From: Phaeodactylum tricornutum CCAP 1055/1
Taxonomy: Eukaryota; Bacillariophyta; Bacillariophyceae; Surirellales; Neidiaceae
Direction: 5' to 3'
NCBI RefSeq assembly: GCF_000150955.2
Contig: NC_011693.1
Span: 310,001 to 374,000, forward strand
DNA length: 64,000 nt
The notes below the pieces were generated by a model that worked only from the letters and a program-made list of their open reading frames with translations, did no database searches and was not told where the DNA came from. Positions 53,306 through 63,433 of this stretch are shown one piece after another. The first letter of the stretch is position 1; every line of letters begins with the position of its first letter. The position numbers were made by a program, and so were the translations under genes.

Positions 53306-56300
53306 ATGGGAGGCGAGGAAGAAGCTGCCGGTCCGGTGCGGAACATGTTCCCCTGGCACGCCAAGACGAAGGAAGAGTGCTTCGCCGAGCTCGGCTGCAA
53401 GCCTGATCTCCACAAGACCGGTCTGACGGTGGAGGAAGCCAAGACTCGTCTCGAAAAGTACGGCTACAACAAGCTCACGGAGAAGGAAAAGGTGACGCTC
53501 CTCCAACGCATCTGGGCTCAAGTTGCCAACGTGCTCGTCGGCATTCTCGTATTCGTCGCCATCGTCTCTGTCGTGCAAGCCGCTACAGCGGACACTACCG
53601 ATAAGGTCGTCACGAACTCGATCCAGGTTGGATTGATTGTCTTTGTCATTACGTAAGTACACTTGTGTGCAGCAAACAGTTGTGGAGGAATTGTAGAACA
53701 AAAACAATACCGCTGCTTCCTCTCTCTCTTATCGCTATCCTTTTCTAACCAAGTTTGGATATCTCTCTTTATAAATTTCTCTCGTTACAGCATCAACACC
53801 TGTATTGGAATTATCCAGGAAGGCTCGGCCGAAGCCGCCGCCGAAGCCCTCAAGAACATGCTTTCGTCCGACGCCATTGCCGTACGCAACGGCAAAGAAG
53901 TCAAGGTCCCTTCCGCCGAACTCGTCCCCGGGGACGTTGTCAAGCTCTCGCTCGGTGACCGCGTTCCCGCAGATTTGCGTATGTGCGACGTCGGAAACTT
54001 GGCCGCACAGGAAGCCGCACTCACCGGAGAATCCGTCCCCATCGACAAGACCGTCGATTCCATTCCCGTGGAAGGCGACCCCAGTTCGACACCTCTCGGG
54101 GATCGCCACAACATGTGCTTTTCCGCCACACTCATATCGCAAGGAACCGGCACCGGAGTTATTGTCTCCACGGGAGATTATACGGAAATTGGTACCATCA
54201 ACGCTCTCGTCAACAAGGTTGAAAAGAAAAAGACCAATGTTTTGGAACAGATCGATACCGTCTCCAAATGGCTCGCCGTCTTTATTACCATTACTTCCCT
54301 CGCCACCTGGTTCGTCGCCTTTTTCATTACCGACTTGAACGGTATCGATGCTTTGTCGACGGCCTTGGTTTCGGCTGTTGCCATGATCCCCGAAGGACTC
54401 GAAGCCATCGTCACCATGACCTACGCATGGGCTGTCTCCAACATGGCCAAGCAGAACGCCATTATCCGCGCTCTACCCGCCGTCGAGACACTCGGATCCG
54501 TGACCGTGATCTGCTCTGACAAGACCGGCACCTTGACGCAGAACGTCATGAGCCTAACCGCCTTTGTCACCTCCAACAAGCGCTTCAAGTTTGACGTCAA
54601 TGCCGCCGAGCGTACACCGACAAACTTTGTCGTCGACAACAGCTACCTCCAAGAACGTGCCGATCACTCCAAGTTCCTCTCCCGTACCGAAATTATCAAG
54701 AAGGGTCCTTCTGCCGAACGCTCCACCAACCGTGGACGCAAGTCTACCTTCCCCTTTGGCATCAGCTTGGGCTTTGGCAAGACCAACCGTGGCGAGCCCG
54801 AAGCTAGCAAACCGGAAGAAACCGCTGAAGTTCCTACGGCAGCTGACGACAAGGGCGATACTCCCACGATTGCCGGTACTGAAGCAGGCGCGGGAGAATC
54901 TCCCGACTCGGATTTCCTCCGCAAGGCTCTTGGTGGAGGTATTCTTTGTTCCAAGTGCAGCTTGGGTGAAAACGGGGGTCGCGCTGGCGAAATCGGTAAC
55001 CCCACGGAACTCTCGATCCTTCGTGCGGCCTACTTTGGTAACGTGCCCGTCTCGGAAGTCAAGGATAGTTCCCCCGTCGTTGCCGAAGTCCCTTTTAGTT
55101 CCGAGTATAAGTTCATGGCTACCGTGCATGAGCCAATTGAAGAGAACGATGGCTCAGAATTGATGAACAAGCTCATTGTCCACGTGAAGGGTGCTCCGGA
55201 TCGCATGATTCCTCTCTGCAAGTACCAAGCCAAGGGCGGTTCGTTTAAGGAAGAAGACTTGGAGCCCTGTGAAAGGGACTATTGGATTGATCAGATTGCC
55301 ATTCTCAGTTCTCATGGTCTCCGCGTGTTGGCCTTGACCCGCGGATCGCTCGAAAAGGGCGCCGTGAAGCAGGGTGAACAACTCGGACCCGAATTCGTTC
55401 AGGAACGCGGCGAACCCTGGCTCACTATCGTGGGGCTTTGCGCCATTATGGATCCTCCCCGACCCGAATGCGTGCAAGCCATTGCCGAGGCTCACGGTGC
55501 CGGTGTCCGCGTTGCCATGATTACTGGTGATCACCGCGATACCGCCTTGGCGATTGGAAGCATGCTTGGTCTTGTCGATCGAGAACATTCCGAAGCCGTA
55601 ACCGGGCCGGAAATGGACTCCATGAGCGAGGCTGAACTCCGTATCGCCACTCAAAAGTACAACGTTTTCGCCCGTGCCTCCCCACAAAACAAGATTCGTA
55701 TTGTCAAGGCTTTGCAAGCCGAAGGAGAAGTTTGTGGCATGACCGGTGACGGTGTCAATGATGCCCCTGCCCTCAAGGCTGCCGATATGGGTGTTGCCAT
55801 GGGTAAAGAAGGTACCGATGTGGCTCGCGAAGCGGCCGAGATGATTCTGGCCGACGACAACTTTGCCACGATCATTTCCGCTGTTCGTGAAGGTCGGGTT
55901 GTGTGGGATAACCTTCGTAAGGTCCTGCTCATTAACACTCCGATCAACAACGCTCAGGGTATGTCGGTTCTCTTCGGTCTGCTTTTTGGTCTGAAAGAAA
56001 CACCGCTTTCGTCGATTCAGGTTTTGTACTGTAACTTGATCTGTGCCGTGACACTTGGTTTCGTCGCTGCGGTCGAGCCCGCGGAAGACGGAATTATGGA
56101 ACTGGAGCCGCGTCGTGTAGGAAAGCGTCTTATCGGGCGATTCCTTGCCCTGCGCATCGCCATTGGAACCATTACACTTGTCGGCTGTACCGTTGGGTCC
56201 GTCTTCTGGGCGAAAGATCTTGGTTACACTCTGGAGGAAACCCGTTCGCAGGCGCTCAACACACTTTCCTTTGGCGCTATTTCCGTTACGATGAGTGCTC

Positions 56301-56662
56301 GTTTCTCACGCAAGAGCGCTTTTCACGCACGCACTTTCCAAGGTAATCCAATCGCTTGGTGGTCGTACATGGTTATGGGTCTCTTGCAGGTTTTCATCAC
56401 GTACACGCCGGGTTTGAACGACACCATCTTTTCCATGGCCGGAATGGATGGTCCCCAGTGGGGCATTGTGGCCTTGTTCATGGTTGTTATGTTAGTTGTT
56501 ATGGAAGCCGAAAAGGCCGTGCGCAACTATTTGACGGCTCTCAAGTACGATACGGATGATCGTGAGTACGGCATTTTTGATAGCGAAGCCGACCGCAAGC
56601 CTGATACCACGCCTCTTCCCGACGAGTTTAAGCGTTTCGGAACGAACGAACTCTCGAAGTAG
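53306..56662 (+). CDS. Type II cation-transporting P-type ATPase, copy 2
   Basis: Two exons (53306-53652 and 53791-56662), 138-bp phase-2 intron at the same codon as in copy 1 (VIT, then xNT), 1072 residues from the ATG at 53306. It shares [35 protein letters not shown] and [17 protein letters not shown] with copy 1, and the same M6 ([18 protein letters not shown]). The copies differ most at the N-terminus, in the variable nucleotide-domain insert (here rich in Glu/Ala/Thr: [19 protein letters not shown]) and at the C-terminal tail. It is codon-biased toward C-ending codons, suggesting high expression. Same function class as copy 1. Confidence 0.92.
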
Positions 56663-56870
56663 ACATAACCGGCACGCCCTCGGTTTCCTTTGTTTACACT
56701 GTCTTTTTCGTGCGGGTCCGTCAATATCGCGGATTCTTCTCTTTGGCTTTCGGGTGCAATTCTACAAAAAAATTAAAACAAAACTAACTCGAAAGCATTT
56801 ATTTGTATACCAACAGCTAGCAGAAACAATCCCTTGTCAAAATTCAATAAAGGGCACCGCGTGGGGGTCG

Positions 56871-58159
56871 CTATCTATTGACTGTGGAAAGATTGTATCG
56901 AAATGCTTGCATCAGTTCGGCATCCAAGTGTTCGGTCGCGTAGTGAAGATCGGGTTGGGTCAAGTGTTTGAGCCGCATTCCCAAGTCTCCCGTTTTGATC
57001 ACGGCCTTGACAAAGTCCGCGCCGCTACCGTGGTTCTTGCTCGTCCCCGTTTCCACCACGTGGTTGCGGTTGGCGGTACCGCCCACGCATTCCGCAATGC
57101 TTTGGACAATGTCGTCGGAATGCAGCAGCAAGTCTTCGAAACGGATCATCAAACGTGGGTAGGGTGCCTCCCAGTAATCGCGGTACCATCGACTCCATAA
57201 ATGTACGAGCGAATCCCAAAATTGTACATCGGTGGCGCTAAAAATGACCTTGACGCGAAAGCTGGTTTGATTGCGGGGCAGCTTATCGGCGCTAAAGCGT
57301 CTGAAATCTCGAGGCAGCGTTTTTAAACCCGGACAGCGTTGCGCGCCGCGGGCCCATTTGGCGGCGTAGGGATGTTTGCACTGTACCGGGAGAGTAAACC
57401 AGAAGGATTCGTGTGGGCGGTATGGTATGGGAATGGAGCAGACCATGGCCAAGACGACATTAACCACGTACCATGCTAATTTGTCAAGTAGTATGTCCAT
57501 TCCGAATGTTTGAACATAATGGCTGTGTGTGAGGAACGCGCTTTGCATGTCGGCGGTGCACAGGTAGTCGCCTCGCACCCGGGCCGATTCCCCGTGACCA
57601 CTTGTACGCACCTTTGCATCCAAAAGAATGGATCCCGTATAACGACAATAGGCAAGACTGCCGTTTGATTGATTCCTTCCAGGGACACGGCGGCGTGATG
57701 CAATCGTTTGCTTTCGGTCCGGTGTTTGCCCCACGGAACTTGCCAGGCTTTTTGTACACCGAAAACGTTGTTGGTCAAGTGTCGTTCCAAGGCGTTGGTT
57801 CCGGTGTTGAACATTCCGGCGGGTGCGACGTACCGTTCCGCCTGGGGTATGGCGTCGCGGAAGGCTTGACATGTTTCAAGACCTAGGACAATGGGTTGAT
57901 CAATGGGACCGTAGAGTGTGGTGAGTGTGCGGGTATCGGGGAGGAGTTCCCAGGACGGGGCCTGGATCGAGGTGACGCCAGCCGCGCGGAGTACCTCCAG
58001 AATGACACGCTTGTCTTCCGGAAAGGATAGCTGCTGATCCAGAACGATCATCGTATCGCTGTGATTCGTGGTCGTGTTGGGAGAGGCCAGACGCGGGAGG
58101 CGCAGTGCCGTTTGGTCGTTGTTGTGTGCCGTGTGATTGTCGTCGCCGATTCGATGGCG

Positions 58160-58191
<32 letters not shown>

Positions 58192-58438
58192 GCCCTAGCT
58201 TCCATTCACCGTTGCTCCAAGGCAGAGAGGAAAGGCCCCCCATGCCTACCAACGGTTCCCGGTGTAAGCGTACCATTTGTGTCAGAGAAAGAAGCATTAG
58301 TCCGGCGAGTCCGACGAGGAGACCCGTCATGCAACGGGACGTCCGATTCCGAGCGTTGGTCAACCCCGGTTTCCGTCGTTCCCGCGAACGTACCGAAACC
58401 ACCGACCGTGTGCTCGACTCTAAAGGATCCTCACGCAT
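56871..58438 (-). CDS. Golgi-type sulfotransferase
   Basis: Two exons (58438-57608 and 57380-56871, complement), 446 residues. Type II membrane topology: basic cytosolic tail, a span at about 37-56 (MTGLLVGLAGLMLLSLTQMV), and a lumenal stem with an 11-residue Gln run. The catalytic part has the PAPS-binding loop GMFNTGTN (about 208-215) and the 3'-phosphate motif IRDPFFWM (about 268). The 227-bp intron (donor GTACAA; acceptor after a pyrimidine-rich tract ending GGTACAG) restores WMQRC-CKHPYAAKW, the spacing seen in related diatom sulfotransferases. A shorter alternative intron using donor GTGCGT keeps the frame but adds about 75 residues. Late in the chain are RFEDLLLHSD and the C-terminal helices. 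Acceptor (sugar, polysaccharide or protein) unknown. Confidence 0.8.
58160..58192 (-). repeat. (CAA)n coding poly-Gln
   Basis: Eleven TTG triplets on the plus strand, CAA on the coding strand, encoding a Gln run in the sulfotransferase stem. Pure triplet array, so length polymorphism between strains is likely. Confidence 0.93.
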
Positions 58439-58440
58439 GG

Positions 58441-58492
58441 CGTGTGTGTAGTGTGTATACACGTGTGTGTGTGTGTATAGTGTGTGTATATA
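58441..58492. repeat. GT/TA microsatellite
   Basis: Imperfect (GT)n with TA interruptions immediately upstream of the sulfotransferase ATG. Confidence 0.85.
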
Positions 58493-58673
58493 TGTACAAA
58501 ATACCCAAGCCAACGGGGGTCATCTTCTCCCCTTGTCCGACCCGAATCGCTAAGGTGCGGTGCCATGGTCGAACAATGCGGGTTGGCAACTTTGTGATCT
58601 CCGGGTCTATTCACCCAAGCGCCGTTTGCGTCTTTCACCCAACCGGGTTGACCGTTCGTATTCGTGAGTGACT

Positions 58674-58873
58674 AGGGGATGGCTAGATCACCTAGTCTCG
58701 CGGGTATGAAAACCATCCACACGACTGATACACGTCATCTTCAGAAACATTTGCTTTTGGCCGTTTGCGATTCAAACCGATGCTCTGTCGAGCCTGCAAG
58801 CCGATCGAAAGAGGTTACCCTTGACCATTTGCATACCGAATTCTCATTTCGTTCGACTCTTCACAATGAAACT
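58674..58873 (+). repeat. Left terminal inverted repeat
   Basis: Begins AGGGGATGGCTAGATCACCT and ends CACAATGAAACT. Exact reverse complement of 60725-60924. Confidence 0.92.
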
Positions 58874-59944
58874 TCCTTAATCATCTAAAATGACCCTATG
58901 CAAACAACACAACAGCATTGCTTGTTTTGTGATGATTGATCTGTCTCTTAATATGCACAATTGTCTGCTGAGATCTCTGCCCAACTTGTTTGTTGTTTTG
59001 TACTCTGTAAAGGTTTGTTTCCGCTCTTTTTGTTTGGACTCTTAAAACAATTGCAAGTTTCCAGTCTCAACAATGCCTATGAATTTTCTCTTGTAGTCAG
59101 CTAGATGTCACGACTCCGCAAGTATACCATCTTCATAATAAGTGCGAAACACCGGTTGTCTTCATTCTGCTCTACCAAGATTTGTAGCCTGGTATACATT
59201 GCTGTACATTGTCGCTCTCCTTGGTAACTTGACTCACTCTCGTGTTGAGGGAGCGGCAAAAACTACTTTCCACATGGGTTAATACAAGTTCACCTGTTCT
59301 GGAGCCCTGACAATGAAAGTAAAACGTCAACATTTGTGCAATGTATCGTCTTACACAATGGACAAACTTTGGGTACCCACACAATTCAGGAACAACAGTA
59401 GTGATGTCACTGGAAAAAGATACTTATATATGCATCATGAACTAGGTTTAAACAAATATGTGGTAAAACCTTTTTCCATTATATTGCAAAAATAGTACTG
59501 AAACTACTATGAGAAAGGCATTTATATATTGTTATGTTTCAAAACACCAATATGCAAATAGTTGTCGAAATTCAGTTAATGTAAGAAACTAGTATGAACA
59601 TGAATTCTTTAAGTGCAAAAACCAACATGAAATTTGAGATTCAAGATGCTCGGAGTAGGAAATCCCTACGACAAGCATAGGGTTCAATATCCCTAATTTG
59701 TGGAGACAAGTCTAAAACCAAACTATAGTCCTTCAAAAGGAAATCGAATGCAAAAACAAAAGAAGAAAAGAAAGGATTCCCCTCTAGGAAGTGGATAAAG
59801 ACATTAATACATACCTTATAGAGGAAAGAAAATGGAATAATACTTTGGAGTTCTTATTGTGTTGTGCATCTAGTGGTACAGGTTTACAAAAATTAGAATT
59901 GGAACACAATGTGCTTACCAAGGTATTGTTCTCAGCCTCAGGAA

Positions 59945-60083
59945 GCAACAGACGGAAGCGGCTACCTCCTTTGGTTTTCCTTGTGCAACACTGATTGCGA
60001 AACATCAAGCGACGGACGGGAGCGGCTACCTCCTTTGGTTTTCCTTTTGCAGCACTGATTGCAAAAAATCAAGCAACGGACGG
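59945..60083 (+). repeat. Two-copy tandem repeat inside the element
   Basis: A unit of about 65 bp containing GCGGCTACCTCCTTTGGTTT and CACTGATTGC is present twice, with a partial third start (CAAGCAACGGACGG) near 60070. Sub-terminal tandem repeats can be transposase binding sites; that is a suggestion only. Confidence 0.75.
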
Positions 60084-60156
60084 TTGCACCGTGAATAGAA
60101 AAAGGCTACTGGCAATATAGGCCACAAAGATGTTGGTACTGGCTTTGGGAATACAG

Positions 60157-60459
60157 TCAACTCCCTTTGGGTTGTACAATGCGGGTTCCGTTTTCGTCGT
60201 TGCCCCATACGAGATTCTGAAAAGTCCCACAGCCGCCCATTTGCACGGCGGAGTCGTCGGGGAATTGTTCCATGGCGGCCACGAGGACTTGAATACCTCC
60301 GGCGCTAGCGATGCCGCCCTTGTTGTTCTGATCCAGTGCCAGATTCTGGAGTGCTCTCCCGCCGGCAGCTTGTACGAGTGCGTCGTCGGAGAAGCGGTGC
60401 ATCGCCTTGACAATGGCGAGGAGTCCACCGGTGAGACTAATGGTGACACGGTTGGGAAC
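60157..60459 (-). pseudogene. Armadillo-like repeat gene fragment carried by the element
   Basis: About 100 codons open on the minus strand. Two and a half repeats of the type 'GGLLAIVKAM..FSDDALVQ', 'GGRALQNLALD..N', 'AGGIQVLVAAMEQFPDDSAVQ' and 'GCGTFQNLVWGNDENGTRIV' match the diatom armadillo-like family (AM..H/FP....VQ..GC.AL.NLA). No start methionine context, signal or full domain is present, so this is a captured piece of a host gene and not a gene in its own right. It may still be transcribed. Confidence 0.7.
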
Positions 60460-60724
60460 ATATAGAATCTTTACATACCGGTATTTTCCTGTTTAACATT
60501 GCATGTACATAACGCCTTGTTGTTCTATTGTCGCAAATACAGCAAACTCCCAATTGCCGCTGCCGCAACACTGGGAACTCCCTGCAAAATTGTCAACATA
60601 TTCTTCGAACGCGTCGGGGCAGCGCTGCTGCCAAAGCCCGTAGCTGTTGGTTTCGGCTATCATCCTTGTTTCCATTAGGTATGCCATATGGTACCGGAAG
60701 ACAATAAAAGACTAATAATAAGGT

Positions 60725-60924
60725 AGTTTCATTGTGAAGAGTCGAACGAAATGAGAATTCGGTATGCAAATGGTCAAGGGTAACCTCTTTCGATCGGCTT
60801 GCAGGCTCGACAGAGCATCGGTTTGAATCGCAAACGGCCAAAAGCAAATGTTTCTGAAGATGACGTGTATCAGTCGTGTGGATGGTTTTCATACCCGCGA
60901 GACTAGGTGATCTAGCCATCCCCT
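60725..60924 (-). repeat. Right terminal inverted repeat
   Basis: Reverse complement of 58674-58873 without mismatch over 200 bp. The first base beyond it inward differs between the two ends (T versus A), after which a CCTTA is again shared. Confidence 0.92.
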
Positions 60925-61253
60925 TGAGTCCCGGTAACGGTCCCCAGACCGACCTCTCCTTTTTACCCTACCCTACTCACCCGACGAACTGAATGTGTGT
61001 GCAGAATGTCGTTGGAGTTGCCTTTTTTTCGTCTCACACCGGATCGTCCCAATCCGCACTACCACGAGACTCTTCCATTGTGTGTGTGTGTGTGTGTGTG
61101 TAACCTGTGAATGTTTCGGTTTGGGGAAAAGCAAGCATTTACTGTACTATTGTCCGCAGCATCCGTAGAATCCGGATCAATTGACATCATCCGCATACTA
61201 CACCGAGTGCTGGTGAATTGTGCGATTACGGCGAACGTCGACCGAACGAAAAC
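60925..61253. promoter_or_regulatory. Promoter region of the PAP/fibrillin gene
   Basis: 329 bp between the transposon-like element and the next ATG, with a (TG)n run at about 61079-61101. Confidence 0.5.
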
Positions 61254-62549
61254 ATGTACGCCGTGACGATTCTGTGCTGGGCTGGGTGTTGGTGGTCGTT
61301 GGGAGACGCCTTTGCCGTGTCACCATTGTTCCACCCGCTTTTTGTTGTGAGGAATAACCGTCCAGCGTCGTGGTCCTACACTACCGAGTTGTCTTTGGCC
61401 AAAGGCAACAAGCGGTCCAACGAGCCGCGTTTCGAGTCTCAAGCTCCGAATCGCACCGTGTTGGAGACAGTCAAGGGTAACCAGTCAGACTCGTCAACGT
61501 TAGAGTCAACATCACCAAGAGACGCCGAGGCAACAAAAAATACCACTGCGTCTGTGAGATCCATCCCGGAAAACACTCCCAACGCGACCGTAGCTGTCTC
61601 GTCATCCCCACCACCACCACTACGAAAGATCGAAAGCTCCCCGTCACCGACCATTCCACCACCCCGTGTCAGCAGCCACAAGCCGACGAACGTGGCAAAG
61701 AACTGGTTGTACTTGCAGTCCATAGGCGCCATTACGGGTCGTGGCGAGTTCGCGTCCGCGTCACAAAAAGAGTCCGTCCGTACCGTGGTGGCGGCGCTCG
61801 AAGCCGTCAATCCCACCCCAGAACCCGCCGCCTCCCCACACTTACTCGGTCGATGGGAACTCGTCTTTACCGACACGCATCTGTTTCGGAGTTCCCCCTT
61901 CTTCATGGCGGCCCGGGCCGTTTGCGTCACGGACGACGCCGTCCAACAATTTCACTGGTTCTGCGACATGCACCGCCGGGCTCTCGCCATTAGCAATATC
62001 AGGGCCGTCCGTCAAATTATTGGTCCAACCCGTTTGACTTCGGAATTCGAAGTCCGAGCCGGTGCCGTACCCTTTCTCCACGACTTTACCCCCTGGGCCT
62101 ATTCCGGAGGTTGGCCGATCACCATTGACGGTTCCATTGTCAGTACGGCCGATTGGCGACTAACGACCAACGCGACGGCGGCATCGTCGTCCAGCAACGA
62201 GACGAACAACGCTATGGAATTCTACATGGACACGGTACAAATCAAGGGTTCCAACCTGCCCGGCCTCCGACAGATCCTCGATACGGGTAACGTGCAACTC
62301 CAATCACGGGAACTGGCCCGCTGGCTGGAGAACACCGTGGCGTCCTATCATACCCCGCGACCCGTGTTTGCGACGACTTATTTGGACGAAACCTTACGGA
62401 TCAGTCGAGACGTGGATGGACACGTTTTCGTCTACGTCAAAACGTCCGACGATACCACACCGACCGATTACAGCCCGATTGACGCCGACCTCGGCGTAGG
62501 ACGGTTGTTGGAAGGCTTCAACGATGCCGTTACCAAGTTTTACCTGTAA
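61254..62549 (+). CDS. Plastid lipid-associated protein (PAP/fibrillin)
   Basis: 431 residues from the ATG at 61254 (TTG at 61218 rejected). Signal peptide MYAVTILCWAGCWWSLGDA cleaved before FAVSP, an ASAFAP-type site with F at +1, then a long Ser/Pro/Thr-rich transit and linker region (to about residue 145). The rest is a PAP/fibrillin beta-barrel: LLGRWELVFTDTHLFRSSPFF, SNIRAVRQIIGPTRLTSEFEV, the late DGSIVSTADWRLTT, and the C-terminal DETLRISRDVDGHVFVYVK, the family's conserved closing motif with Asp. Fibrillins bind lipids in plastoglobules or thylakoids. The N-terminal linker is longer than usual. Single exon. Confidence 0.88.
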   Translation: MYAVTILCWAGCWWSLGDAFAVSPLFHPLFVVRNNRPASWSYTTELSLAKGNKRSNEPRFESQAPNRTVLETVKGNQSDSSTLESTSPRDAEATKNTTASVRSIPENTPNATVAVSSSPPPPLRKIESSPSPTIPPPRVSSHKPTNVAKNWLYLQSIGAITGRGEFASASQKESVRTVVAALEAVNPTPEPAASPHLLGRWELVFTDTHLFRSSPFFMAARAVCVTDDAVQQFHWFCDMHRRALAISNIRAVRQIIGPTRLTSEFEVRAGAVPFLHDFTPWAYSGGWPITIDGSIVSTADWRLTTNATAASSSSNETNNAMEFYMDTVQIKGSNLPGLRQILDTGNVQLQSRELARWLENTVASYHTPRPVFATTYLDETLRISRDVDGHVFVYVKTSDDTTPTDYSPIDADLGVGRLLEGFNDAVTKFYL

Positions 62550-63433
62550 CGTGACGTAACGTAGCGCGGTAGAGTGTAGGACAGGATAGTGTAGCCGCAC
62601 GGGATGTTACCCAAGCCGATCTTTGGCGCCATTCGACCGAGCGTCGAGAGCTACTACCACAGGAAATGCGGGCACTTTGGGAGATAACCAGACAGTTAGC
62701 TATACACCCGCCGTGGTTTGTCGACAAGCGCAATCCATATTCCTTCGATTTGTGGCATTTCCGGTAGATAGGTAGATTGATAGCGTACAGTATGTATGTA
62801 TTATAGTTTTAGGTTCGTAGCAGGGTTAGATCTGCCTGTCCTGGACCCGCGAATTGCAGTGATTGTGCGACTCGCCATTTGACCATCGCGACGCTCAACT
62901 GGTGGCGGGATTGACATGTAAGGAAAGGCTCACAGTCACAGTCAGTTGGGCGCACTGACGGGGACTGTGACTATGAGTCACGTTTATTACGACACGATAC
63001 GATGCGACCGGACTCCTGCGTTGTTTTCTGCCGTTACGGTATAATGTGTCGAACAGTTGGTTGCGTTACGGTTATTGACAGACAGTGAAATGAGCGTGCT
63101 CGGTCTGGTCTCTCACAGTCTCTCTGACTCTCGTGATGGTTTTTCATCCCTTCTTCGGCGTGTTGGCTTACATCGACGGGTAATCTTCGTTGTTGATCCC
63201 TTTTACCTATAGTCACACATACACACACACACACACAAATCTCCCAGCGTCCCACCCGTACCGAGTATCACCGAGCCAAGAGTGTCCGACCACACGCTTC
63301 CGTTCGTTTGGCTAGTGTAGAGTGTGTAAACGGTCCTGTCTCGTCCTTGCATCACACATACCGTGTAGCATTCGTGTTCGTGCACCTATTGTTGTTGTTG
63401 TTGTTGCATCGGTTGGGTGCCTACTATTGCTGC
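62550..63433. other. Intergenic with microsatellites
   Basis: Nearly 900 bp. CA run at about 63211-63237 and a (GTT)n run near 63391-63407. No supported gene. The end serves as promoter for the partial gene at 63434. Confidence 0.5.

Larger units (their letters stand above)
58674..60924. mobile_element. Pack-type DNA transposon-like element with 200-bp TIRs
   Basis: 2,251-bp unit bounded by inverted repeats that are identical over 200 bp (58674-58873 and 60725-60924). The interior is AT-rich (58880-59940), then has a two-copy tandem repeat, then a minus-strand fragment with armadillo-type repeats. No transposase is seen, so it is non-autonomous. Long TIRs plus a captured gene piece resemble Mutator-like (Pack-MULE) elements, but no 9-bp target duplication is evident. 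A TGAGT pentamer lies at 60925-60929 and, offset by 4 bp, at 58665-58669. Perfect TIR identity points to recent movement or to gene conversion between the ends. Confidence 0.8.

Noticed and set aside
57481-57607. Shorter intron for the sulfotransferase (donor GTGCGT, acceptor after CACACACAG)
   Set aside because: It keeps frame but inserts about 75 residues between the RDP motif and the CKHPYAA block. The longer intron has a proper pyrimidine tract and restores the family spacing.
58679-58888. ATG frame of 69 codons inside the left TIR
   Set aside because: The same frame recurs in the right TIR with a different ending, so it is a by-product of the inverted repeat.
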